A stretch of DNA of 38,040 bases from Dinochytrium kinnereticum (Eukaryota > Chytridiomycota > Chytridiomycetes > Chytridiales > Chytridiaceae), in NCBI GenBank assembly GCA_027604005.1, contig JADGJT010000103.1, positions 26,658 through 64,697 of the forward strand, written 5' to 3'. The position numbers and the translations under genes are program-made. Under the pieces are notes generated by a model that was given only the letters and a program-made list of their open reading frames with translations, was not told where the DNA came from and made no database searches. Below are positions 11,818 to 22,700 of the stretch, piece after piece. Position 1 is the stretch's first letter; every line of letters starts with the position of its first letter.

Positions 11818-14034
11818 TTAACTTGAGGTATTAAAATTCATATATCTTCTCGCTCGCAAGGCAGTTTTTAACTTGGGGGTATCTGCCGCTGGTCTGCAAA
11901 CGAAGAGAAAAAGGTGGGCCTCAGAGATCTGATAAAGGGGATAGGACGCTGATCTTCACTTACGTTGGCATTGCCAAAGGATGGGAATTCGCATCCATCG
12001 ACGATCTGTTTGCCGTCAGCGACTGATTCCGACGAGGTAGTGGCGGGGACTAAATCATTTGCAAACAAGCGGTTTTAGATAGATGTCAATGGCCTGAGGA
12101 AACGTTAGATAACCACCTTCAAATCTGGCACGACACCATCATCCCCCTCAACAATCATCTCATTATCCCCATAATACGCTTCTTTCCCCCAAAAGTCGAC
12201 GTGTCCGTACCCTCTTGCGCTTCCCCTTCCCAAAGCCTCATCTGCAAAGAACCTTCTCTTAGGCTCAGGGCCCTCTGGTGACAACGGGATCCTGAACGGC
12301 GATGAAGAGGACGGAGAGCCTGGGCTAAAGGCACTTTCAATGGCATGAGCCACCGTAACGGTGGCGGATGACAAAGATGTTCGTCTATTCCGTTTGTCTT
12401 CCATTCTGATGCCAGATTCTGTTGGTCGGACGGATAAACTGCTGATGATGGCTGTCGAATTCCTCGACACGCATGGGTTAGGTGGGTAAATATCTTCTTC
12501 TTGGTATCTCCCAGGAACGTCAGCATCGCCTCTTGGGTCTTGTTCAATCGCCATCTCATCCGCAATAGTAGAGGCATCGCATCTCCCCTCCCAATCGTAA
12601 GGCACATTTTCGGGGTCTCCACTCTGCACAAGCAGAAAGTGAATGAGAGTTTCAATGTAGACGTAGTCAGGCTTATCAGCATAGGTGAGGGATTCGAGGT
12701 AGTGGTGAAGACATATAAGTGAGGGAAATCCGAGACACAGATTCTCGGAGGTGTATTGCTGCTTTAGTTCTCCAATTAGATCTTTCTCTTTGCCTTTCCA
12801 GGGAAGTTGGCCAGTGAGGAACTCAACGATAAGGTAAAAAAGTGACCAGAGATCATCGACGCGACCAAGCTCCTATGCAAAGAGATTAATATTACCAAAC
12901 TCACTTATATCAGACTCACAAGACCCAAATGCGCGTTTATAGATGCGTATCGGGCTGTTCCTCTGAACCCGACTTTCGAACGAGCCTCTCGGACTTTACC
13001 ATTCGCACTCAAATATCGACGAGCCAGCCCGAAGTCAATCAAAAGGCATTTTCTTCTGTCACTTTCGAAAAGAGCTTGTGAAGGATCGGTGAGCTGCATG
13101 CAAAAGTTTCCTGTGATTTCGGAGAGTTAGAAAATATTCCAGTTACAGCAATGGTTGAGCAAAGGGGAGTAAACGCAACGGTAAAGCGCTGAACACTCAA
13201 AGCACCTGGTTTAATGTCACGGTGAAGGAACCCGACGCGATGAAGCGCTTCAATGGACCACAGCATTTGTTTGGCCAATATCGCCGTTGTGGCTAGGCTG
13301 AATTTCTGGTGTGGTGCATTTCTCCGGAGCTCGGACAAGCTGTATGAAAGAATAAAAAAGAAAGTCAGAACAATGACTTAGGGTCTGCAGATTCCAAAAA
13401 ATTGCCTGACCTGGGTCCGAGAAGTTCCATAACCATATAACTATAGATAAGCGGATCAGGGGAAGTCATCTTAGGTGATCTTGTCGGCGACATTGGCCCA
13501 TCACTATACGATAGATTCTGTGGCCAGGTGAATCTCCCAGCCGCAACGTTCCGACAGAAATAAGGCGAATCTACAGTTTAACCAATACAAAAAACAGAGG
13601 AGAAAATGAGTACAGCATTTCATACCCTCCCCAGGGAAATGTATGCGAGAGGCGTTGAAGAGCTCACCTTGCAGCTTTCGAAGAACAGATATCTCGAGCT
13701 TCAAAACGGGTTTTTTGCAAGCCGGATTCTCGACCTTGATGGCCACCGTTTCGGAGGTTTGGAGGTCCAGCGCTGTGTAAACCTGGCCAAACGCTCCCTT
13801 TCCAACCGTGTCGATCTGCCGTTCGCGAGGGTGATCAGAGTTTAGTAAGATCGTGAACCTGATCAAAAAGCGTCCGTTCAAAGAGCGAAAATAAAAACCA
13901 CTCTTGAAATGAAGAGGAGGACCTACAATCTTCCATCTCCCCTTGATAACAACATTCTCTAAGGGAGGCGGCTGCGGGACCGTCCCACCAGTCGTTGAAA
14001 AGCCGTTCTGACCTCCGAATGCAGCCGTTAGCAT
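11818..14034 (-). CDS. CK1-family, tau-tubulin-kinase-like Ser/Thr protein kinase
   Basis: Protein kinase most like the TTBK/Asator branch of the casein kinase 1 family. Kinase landmarks in exon order: [19 protein letters not shown] (Gly loop, with an intron inside), VAIKVEN (catalytic Lys), [20 protein letters not shown] leading into HRDIKPGNF (catalytic loop), [12 protein letters not shown] (DFG), [14 protein letters not shown] (the CK1-type activation-segment end that replaces APE) and [17 protein letters not shown], which is typical of TTBK. Between the N-lobe strands there is a Ser-Pro-rich insertion (about 13440-13540, [16 protein letters not shown]). A Ser/Pro-rich tail follows the kinase domain. 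I extend the end to 11818 through two small exons joined at good GT/AG sites; without them translation would stop at 12105. The start is the Met of MLTAAFGG, about 35 residues before the kinase domain. Substrates are unknown. Confidence 0.88.
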
Positions 14035-14844
14035 TTTTGGATGAACGGATCCGGAAAACAGACAGATCGATCTTTGCTTTGATGGTTCAATGAGGACAGG
14101 ATCGGTCCTCCGTGTGCTGTCCTTGGATTCCCTCTTGCGATAACTGAGGTCGCCTTAAGAAGAAATGATGTTGGTTGAATGCTCCTGATAATCTGTTTCG
14201 CGATGCGGCGGAAACCAGGCGCCTGGATGTCGTTGAGATATGGTGGTGGCTGTTCTTCCTTCTCGCTCGGATCAAATAGCACCGATGAAATAGACGACAC
14301 GATGGTGAGACCAAGCGTCGTTCACCACCTTGAGCTCTGCGATGACGGATTGAATGCTCTCCGCTGAGGTGCGTTGACGGCGGATGCTGATGACGGCGGA
14401 ATGCCGACTCGGGGGAGATGAGATCTGAAGGCTCTGATTCCTTGCTCAAGCAAGATGCTTTGGCCAAATTGTCTCAAGGTTTTTCTAACTCCGCTGGGGG
14501 AAGAATTATCACTTTCAGGTCCCCACGTTTAAAAGGCCGCAGAGGTGTGTGAGATGACGGCAGTGATGAATGCTGAAGGGAAATGGGTGCGTTTCGCACT
14601 GGTGGCGCTGGGACGTGGTGGATGGTCATAGCAGGTAATAATAAAAAAAAAGGGGCGGAATCTATCTCACGGACTGGTTGATGCTTTAATGAACTCCATA
14701 CGCGGCGTTAAGTGATTTAAAGAAAAAGAAGATAGATTGATGTACAGGTGTTCGTAGAAATGAAAACATGGCGTTGACACAGAGATAAAAAAAAACACGG
14801 CGCCTCTCTCTGGGCACCCTCCTCAACACCGACTAAGCCATGGC
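14035..14844. other. Intergenic stretch between kinase and rhomboid genes
   Basis: About 800 bases holding the kinase 5' region and the rhomboid 3' region. Minus-strand frames at 14467-14087 and 14300-14028 are open but show no domain; the second ends across the kinase start codon, so part may be 5' leader or an unrecognised first exon. No RNA gene, repeat or mobile element was seen. Confidence 0.35.
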
Positions 14845-16733
14845 TTACGTGGTGGTGATGTTCTGGTTCCACTTCTGCTCGCACCAAGGCATCCCCGGAA
14901 TGCAATTAATGTACTTACACCAGGGGCAATCATTCTGCCCAGTGTAGAATCCACGAATCAAAAACACATAAATCATGATGATAATCGGAATCGAAACCAC
15001 CATCAACCCAATCTTAACGCGACCGTCCCACTTGCTGTAATGAATCGTAGGCATGAAGATAAGACCAGCAAAGATCCCGCAGAAGAATCCACCAACATGA
15101 GCAAAGTTGTCGATAAAGGGCAGCATGCCGATCAGGAACGAGAGGAGGATGGTGAAAATGAGTTTGGCAAGCTCCCACCACGGGTTTTGAATGACTTTCC
15201 AGTTTTGGAAAAGGTCAATGACGAGGCATGCCATTAAGCCTAGGATGTGAAAGAAAAACGTCAATATCAAAAAACAAATGCAGCAAAAATATAGGACTTC
15301 TCCACTCATGTGCGAACGGAGGAGAAAACCAAGAGTAAGAGATAATCATACCAAAAAGGGCCCCAGAACAACCAACAGAGGGCGTTAGCCCATTAAAGTT
15401 CCCTCCAAATATGAAACCACCAATTCCAGCGATGAAATAGATCGCAGCAGTCCTCCACCACCCAAAATCTCTCTCAAGCTGAAACCCCGTCTGAACCTGA
15501 AACAACATGTTCACCAGCAAGTGGACCACCCCACCATGAAGAAAGATGGGGATCAAAAAGCGATACCACTGGTTTGGCTCTCCACCGTTGAATCCGCCGA
15601 GCCCACATATCTGTTCTAGCGTACAAGACGGGGCTGGCTGGTTTGTCGAGGGGTTGAGGGCTGAGGTATTACTTTTGATGCCGTCTGGGCACAAGATGAT
15701 AGGGGTTGAGCCAGTGTTTAAGGTAGTGTTGCGGACGCAGGGGAGGAAACGGGCCCCCATTTGAATCAAAACCTGTAAGATCGATTTTGGTCAGAACTGG
15801 GCCCTTTTCTCCTGCTGAAAGCATGCGAAAACGATGCAGGACTCACCCCCGGAGTTGGTCCGATCATCACGTTGAAAGGATTGGTTTGAATAACGGAACC
15901 AGTAAACTGCTGGTTCAACACAAAGCTGACAATGACGGTTACAACTTGAATGGCGGTCATGACCCCAAGGAACCAAGGCTTGTGGGACTTTAACGTTGGC
16001 ATGCCCTGCCTAACCTCCGGATCATAGAGTGTTCTGGGTATCTCCTTCCCAGCCATCCCTTCCGGTGCATTTTCCATATCAAGCTGCTCCCTCGCCAATC
16101 GCCTGGCCAAAGCTTCATCACTCTCAATGGTGTGTGCCGAGCCATTCAGAGTGTTGCCACTGGCCATGGTGTGGGGATGAAGGCCAGATTTCTCAAGTGT
16201 GCCAAAGGCGTCGACAGGGCTGGCAGGATGGGCCAGGTAAGGATCCCTTGGCATCAACGGCTCCCGTGATGCCTCGCTATGAACCATTTTGAAATTCCCC
16301 GACGACGCCGGATGCAGAGACTGTGGACGTGAGTTGGGGTTGGAGTAGAACCTGGAAGTGAGGGCCACCAAAACAACATTAGAGGGATAATCCCTGACGG
16401 GGGGCGGCCGGCTGGGAATTAAACTCACTCGTAATCGGATCCGATGGTGTCGACCTCTGTGCCGTACTCAGGCTGGTCTTTGTGGTGAAGCGGCGGGATC
16501 TCTGGCAGCTGCTTCTCCTTGCCCTTGCCCAACACCTCGTCTGGGTTGGGCTCCTGTGGAAGGACGGCGTCCTTATAGAGTCGGCTGCTGGTGTTGGATA
16601 GGTGGCGGGTGCGGATTCCCTGCGCAGGTGCTGCCGAGATCTCCTGCAGGGGGAATGAGTTGCGGCTGGGGTTAGAGGCAAAGCTCTGCTGCTTTGATCT
16701 GCCCTGCGTGGGCGACTTGTGGTGCTGCGACAT
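14845..16733 (-). CDS. Rhomboid family intramembrane serine protease (fungal type)
   Basis: Polytopic membrane protease that cuts substrates within the bilayer. Four exons: a first exon from the Met of MSQHHKSPTQ, a second at about 16350-15850, a third at about 15778-15350 and a last one ending NQNITTT at 14845. A cytosolic N-terminal region of roughly 200 residues, rich in Pro and Ser, precedes the first membrane helix (FLGVMTAIQVVTVIVSFVL). A Cys-containing lumenal loop follows, then WYRFLIPIFLHGGVVHLLVN, then GCSGALFG with the catalytic Ser, and FAHVGGFFCGIFAGLIFMP with the catalytic His. Both catalytic residues are present, so it should be active rather than an iRhom pseudoprotease. The C-terminal tail has Cys-pair motifs (CPWCKY, CIPG, WCEQKW) as in other fungal rhomboids of this group. 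Substrate and compartment cannot be read from the sequence. Confidence 0.9.
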
Positions 16734-16960
16734 TGCACACCAAGCGAGAGAGGGGGGCGATCAGCGGGATGGGGGGAGCTGGCGACGGACGGGATGACGG
16801 CGTGCTGAGGAAGGCGATGGGGTCGCTGGATGCCGCCGTCTTGTGTTTTGTTTTTTTACGTTTATTTTTTGCGCTCAGGAATTTGACGTTTGGGTTTGGG
16901 GCGTTTTCCTCAGCACAGCCCCCGCCGAGTCCTTGGCCGTTGCTGTTGGGCGTCATCGCC

Positions 16961-18023
16961 TCAGAACGACGGCCCCGGGAACGGCAGCACCCGGTGGAGA
17001 CGCGTCACCGTCTCGGCGTACATGGGGTCGTTGCCTGGATGGATGTGGCCGAACCGGATGAGAAAGTCAAGGGCAACCAGACCGGCTTCAGGTGTGAACT
17101 CGCCTGCTCTCAGCTTGCCTGCAACCTGTGAGAGTATGGAGTTGGTGTGTGCGAGGTGATTTGAAGGAGATGAGTTGAGAAGAAAAGGAGGGCGGCGACG
17201 GTACTCACCTCCTCCAGCGTCATGAGGTAGAACGCCTCGACCTCCCCATCCTGGCAGACGGGCTTCCACGTCTTGTCGACGGGAAGATCAAAGATGAACT
17301 CAAAGTCGGGGAGGAGACCACGGTCCGGAGAGTTCATAAAGTAAGAGATGCCGGAGACGCTCTTCAGATCCGTCAGTTGATCAGGGGTGAGACCAGCCTC
17401 CTCAAAGCACTCCTTGATCGCGCAGGTGCGCGGGTCCATGCCATGCGCAAGGCCACCACCGACCAGATTGTCCAGCATCCCGGGGTAAGTCTGCTTCTTG
17501 TAGCTCCTTCAGAGATTCATTTTGAGTGGACGTTGTCAACACGACGTTCCTGCTGCAGACGAGCTCACCTTCTCGCAACCCACATCATCGCCGTTCTTCC
17601 ATCCAACACAAATCCGTTGATGTGAACGCCGTAAGCCCTGATCCCCAGCAGTCCAGCCGCCGCACGCTCAATCTGCATCACGATCGCGCCATCCTTTCCC
17701 CACACAGAGTACCTTTCCGATCTCCATCCCTTGAGCGACGGGAACAGCTGGCTACTTCTCCACTCCTGCAAGACGGCCTCTACACCTTGCGTTCTTTCCT
17801 CCGCGGTCGCCCACGACGGGTTCACTGCGATGCCGCGGTCACTAGAGATGAAGGCGGAGGGGTGCTTCCGGACCTCCACCAAAACATCCGGGCGGATCAT
17901 ACCCACCGCGACGTCGCCTATAAACAGTGGCACCGACGCGGCCGCATCCGCCGCAGCGAAAGCTTCCTTCTCGTGCTGAGGCGTGAACGAGTTGCATGCC
18001 GTGACGAGGTCGATGAGGGACAT
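16961..18023 (-). CDS. Nudix hydrolase of the DUF4743/Tnr3 C-terminal type
   Basis: Three exons encode a protein of about 300 residues with an N-terminal DUF4743-like region (MSLIDLVTACNSF, then LFIGDVAVGMIRPDV) and a Nudix domain. The Nudix signature reads LDNLVGGGLAHGMDP followed by AIKECFEEAGL, with the catalytic KE-x-x-EE-x-G core. The first Glu of the textbook Nudix box is absent, as in plant Nudix20/24-type proteins. Downstream, LPDFEFIFDLPVD, QDGEVEAFYLMTLEEV and LDFLIRFGHIHPGND match that family. In Schizosaccharomyces pombe the same module is fused to thiamine pyrophosphokinase in Tnr3; here it stands alone. Plant and yeast relatives hydrolyse damaged thiamine diphosphates, so this role is likely but inferred. 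The start is the Met at 18023, just after a possible acceptor TTTACAG, so a short upstream exon cannot be excluded. It is followed head-to-tail by the rhomboid gene. Confidence 0.88.
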
Positions 18024-19702
18024 CTCCGTCGAGTTCGAAGAGACGGACAGATGCTGTAAAGAGTAAAAAAAAAAAAAGGACGTGATTTCAAATGCCAAAC
18101 CAGCAGTGAGGGAAGACGACGACGGCGATGACGGCCCCAAGCGTTCACGTTCCCGCCTTCGTCTTCAACAGATCACCGCGATATCCTCCTCACCCACAAC
18201 TCGCGGTCGGTGCACAGGGGCCCTCAATGCTGGGTGGAGGCACAGGATGCATGTTCAAACGCTGGTGTTTAGTGGCTTTCGCCACATTTTAAAGCATCGC
18301 CCTCACCCCAATTCCATCCTTTTTAACGCTGCGTTGAAGCTGCTCTATCAGGATGATCGAAGGATGTGATTAACCAGATCACAAAAGGCTTACAAAAGAA
18401 AGCATGGAGCTCCATTTTCTGTTGATGTTGTCGGCGTGAGTTATAAACTATGCTTTACATCGTCGTCCAGATCTTTCTACAAACGAAGAGCTGCCTCCGT
18501 TTTGCAAGTTTATCGGTCCATACATCTTTGGGGTAACAAGCGAAACCCGCTACCCTTCTCCTTCGTACATAAGGTCATGGCCCGGCATGCTCAAGCAAAT
18601 CCACTGCCCGATGCTCCCTTGTCGACCTCCAATGCTGTGTGTTCCATTACCCTTTCTCCCAATGGGACCTCCCCCACTTTTCCCTCGAGATGATCCACCA
18701 CCATTTTTTCCAGGTGGTCCTTCGCCATTATGACGATTAGCCCACCGTTTCTGTTTCTTTGAGGACCCCCTTCGACTGCATGGAGATCTTCGCCTTGATC
18801 TGTGACTGATTTTTGCCTACATTTATTCTTCTCCCTCTCCACGACGTTTGTTTTCGGTTTCTTCATTTTACATGTATCTTGTTTTTTTCTTCTTTTTCGA
18901 TTCTTGTTGTTTTTGTAACTTTGGAGGCGTGGATCATGCTTTTCTCACTTGTTTAGGGGCTTGAAAGGTCAGAATCGATGGTGTCATTCGACGTTTTGGG
19001 GTGGGCAGGTCATGGTTTGAGCTGAGTTAGTTGCCGGAATAAGTAGCTCGCTTTGAGATCTCGGACGGCTTCCAGTATGATGGAGGGTCTGAATGTAACG
19101 TCATCATAAATGAGGCGGGTTCTCCCCTCATTTCTCACATTTTTATGTTAGAAACTCGTTTCGTGCTTTTTCTTGGTTTTTTGGTTTTTGCCTGTAGGCT
19201 GGCCAGTTCAGGAGGTAGCGGGTAGCAAGGATAAGATCTATGATTTTTGTGGGAATTTGATCAGTCAAAGTCGTGGTATGTAAGCCTTTTTTATGTTTAT
19301 CCGTAGTCTTTGTTGTTGGTTTTTATCCCCTTATTTCTCCTGACCGGGGTTGACTTAAACAAGAGGATGACCCTCTGTCCCACTTAAATAAAAGGTATTA
19401 TTGGGAAGTTACGCGTGTAGGAAGCTGAACTTTAGAAAGTTGACATAAAAGAGGCAGTGATCTCCACTTGCCATCCAGTGTATTTTTCTATAGTGCTTGC
19501 AGGAAGCCCACCTATCGATCTTTTCAATAATCAAGGTCCACCATATCTCCTTAACAGAAAACTAGAAAACTAGAACCAGAAAAAAAAGTGATTTACACAC
19601 TCCAACTAACAATTCCGACAACTGAAAGAAAGGAAAGAAAAAGACAACAACAACAACAACTAAAAACACCATAAATAAACCGTATCAACCCTCAATTCCC
19701 TT
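18024..19702. other. 1.7-kb interval with no recognised gene
   Basis: Between the Nudix start and the Cft1 stop. The longest minus-strand frames (about 18866-18591) are Gly/Arg/Ser-rich in one reading and acidic in another, with no domain. Plus-strand frames are short. T-rich stretches at about 18880-18930 and a CAA-repeat A-rich stretch at 19640-19665 look like untranslated sequence; the latter lies just past the Cft1 stop and is probably its 3' UTR. I found no tRNA, spliceosomal RNA or transposon hallmark. Confidence 0.4.
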
Positions 19703-22700
19703 TCAAAAAAAGTCTGTACCAGCCACCGCCTCCAATACATCATCCACATTTCTTTCAATAGTCGACCCAACTGCGTTCGCCAGCTCCTTCTGCTGCTCTA
19801 CTGACAATGACAGATAAGTGCACAAAATATCTCCATCCAATATAAATCTTGGCCCCGGTGGACCAGAAGACAGTGACGTTGACAGTGGACGGTTTCGATG
19901 CCGAAGTTGGCTGTTTCAAGAAAAGGCGCGCCGTCAATATTCACAGAGCAAAAATACTAAATACAGGCTGGTGACTCACCGGAATCCTCTAGGGTTCAAC
20001 CCTGCATGATGTTGAAGGCTATTCACCATTTTGGAGTAGAGGGCGTAAGCCCTTTTGTAAAGTTTTTCAGAGACGGGGACCAGGTAACCGATATTTCCGT
20101 CAAGCATGCCTATAAGGTGAATGTTCAGACGATTTATCATCACACAGCAACATATCTCCATAAAAAAAACTCTATAAAATACCCACCGCAAACATTCCAG
20201 TACTGTTTTGGCATGGTCACATCTCCTGTCCTCGGGTCACGAACTCCCGTCTTCCTAAGCCTTACGATACTCTGAACTCTCGACCCAGCGTGTAGTTCCC
20301 CCCTTCTAATCAGTTTCTGCCCAGACTCAGATTGAATGTCTACATCACTGTTAGAGAAATCGGCTCAATAATGAAAGAAGTCTTAACTGTAAGGCGCGTA
20401 GTTCATAAGATGAAGGTTTGAATCCGAATCGCTGACCGTGAATGAGATTGACGATTCATCAATCAGATAATTGGCCGCGTGGACTTGAAGGGAGTGGTAG
20501 TCCTTTCCAAGGAGTTTAAGTTGGGGAGGCTCTTCCTGTTTTCGGATGTTTAATCAGTTTTGCCATTGGCATAGGATTGATGTCCATACCTGGAACCCAA
20601 GGAATAGCATGCTCTTCATTACATCGCCAACCAAAATCATATTCTTCACTGAGGTTAAAGTGTTGACATAAACATTCACGTCGAAGAATGCTACACCCGA
20701 TAACGACTCATTATCTTCAAACGAGTGCATAATGATCTGCCAAGTCGAGACCAGAAATAGATAAATAAACCATGAACAAACAAAAAAGTGACATATAAGA
20801 GAAAAACAAAGAATTAACAACTAACCCTCGATCCAATCGCCGCCAAAAGATATCCATTCACAGCGCAGATCGCCGTAATGGGACTCTTTTCCTCATTTGT
20901 ATAAAGCACCTTCAACTTATGATTGGTCTGAGGATTATCAATCTCCGGAACAACGTCGATAATGTCAAATAAGAGGAACCGCCCTCTGACCGACAAATCC
21001 TCTCCTCTGAACCAACCCGTCCCAACCGCTAGGAAGAGCTTTTGGCCGGACGTAGTTTGCTTACTGTGTAGGCTGACGGCTTGGCATGTAAGGACCTGCT
21101 CGTATTCCTGGAACTCATATCTAGACAGTTTTAATTGTCATTGAATTAAGTTGAGAAGTGGTAAAACCTGTCGACTGTTTCCCATGTTACTGGCGAGACA
21201 AGCTCGATATTGAATGAACCAATGCTAGGGTAATACATCCCGCCTTAAAAAAATGAAGAGTTATAAGAAAACTACACTAATCTTGCAGTAGGCGGCTTAC
21301 TTCGATCCTCCTTTGAGCTCTCCCTAACAATATCAAGCGTCTCTCCCTCCTCAATCACACCGGCGGCCATAGCTGCAGCGTGCTGAGCTTTTGACATGCG
21401 GAACGGCGTTGGAGTGGAGGCTGCGATGACGTATGTTTCTGAATCATAATGGTACGTGACCTTTTGAGGCGTTCGACGGAGATTGACCTTGCAGAATGGC
21501 CAGTCCGTATCGTAATTGAACTGCCACGGAAGCTGGCATAGACGTAGCAAGCCCTTTCAAAAAAAAACATTCTTCAGTAAGTTAACAACTAAAGAGATGC
21601 CTCACCGTTTCCGTAACATACACAAAGCCATTTTCAACATTAACGTTATGGAACTCGGTAAAAGTTCTCATCCCTCCATCTACAGTACAAGGATGCACCC
21701 TTATCACCCTCTTCCCTTTCTGCCTCAATGACTCCTCAAGCCCAACAACCCCACTCCCACTCTCGCCGTAAATAGGATCAAGCGTCTCCAAAGCCTTCAA
21801 CGGTAACCCTTCCGTGGCAGCCATAATCCAGCAAGGCTTTGGTCCCGTCATCATAACACCCATATAGCATATTGACCCGGAAGGAGAAGATCCGATGATC
21901 TGTGAGAACGGTCTAAGGTAGTGACGCTTCACAAACGTCTTCTGCGGTTGGGTGTCGAGGGGTTGAAGTTTATCGCCGTCAGTGTCCTTATAAGTTTTAA
22001 GGTCTCGAGAAAAATGGTCATGAGGAACTCGGACTAGGCGGATAGAGAGGCGATGGGGAAGGGATTCTTGTGGAGAGTGGGGGCTGGTTCGGATGGCTGA
22101 TTTTGGACCATGAGTGGGATTGAAGGTTTCAAGGTATGTGAAGATTCTGTAGATGATCAGGTCGCCTGTTATCGTTCGTGCCTAAAAACAAAAGTATTAG
22201 ATTTGTAAAGCAGGTGAGCCAAAAAAAAAATAAATAAAAAAAAAATTAATCACCATTAGGTAGGGATCCCTTCTCGTTTCATGCGGCCCCATGTTAATCA
22301 CAAGGACCTCATTCAAGTCAGAAGTGGAGCGAGTTTCCATATCTTTCTCATCGACCTCTATATGGTCATGAACGACGTTTGGGAAGGACGAAAAGTGAGG
22401 AGTCGAGAAGACTAGCTGAAAATCCGGGACACTATACACCTACAACATAATCTTGTTAAAAAACCACGAAAGAAAAATAAGAGCAAAGTAAACTTGCCTC
22501 CAAAAACCCGTTCTCTTTGTAAATAAAGCAAAAGTAACGATCCCCAATTGTTCTATTCCCGTTCTCTAGATGATCAACCGAGGGTTTAGAAGGGACTTCC
22601 TGCTTCTTTTCTTCGTCTCCGCCGTAGAGGTCATCTTCATCAAGGTCTAAATCCATACCGCTGGGGACCTTCTCTCCGGATGCAGTCGGCTGTAACGCGG

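Noticed and set aside
14087..14467. 126-codon minus-strand frame upstream of the kinase
   Set aside because: His/Arg/Ser-rich with no domain and overlapped by another open frame; most likely promoter or leader DNA.
18591..18866. Minus-strand Gly/Arg/Ser-rich open frame that could be an RGG/RS protein end
   Set aside because: All three minus-strand frames are open over much of this stretch, so openness is compositional, and no RNA-binding domain is found nearby.
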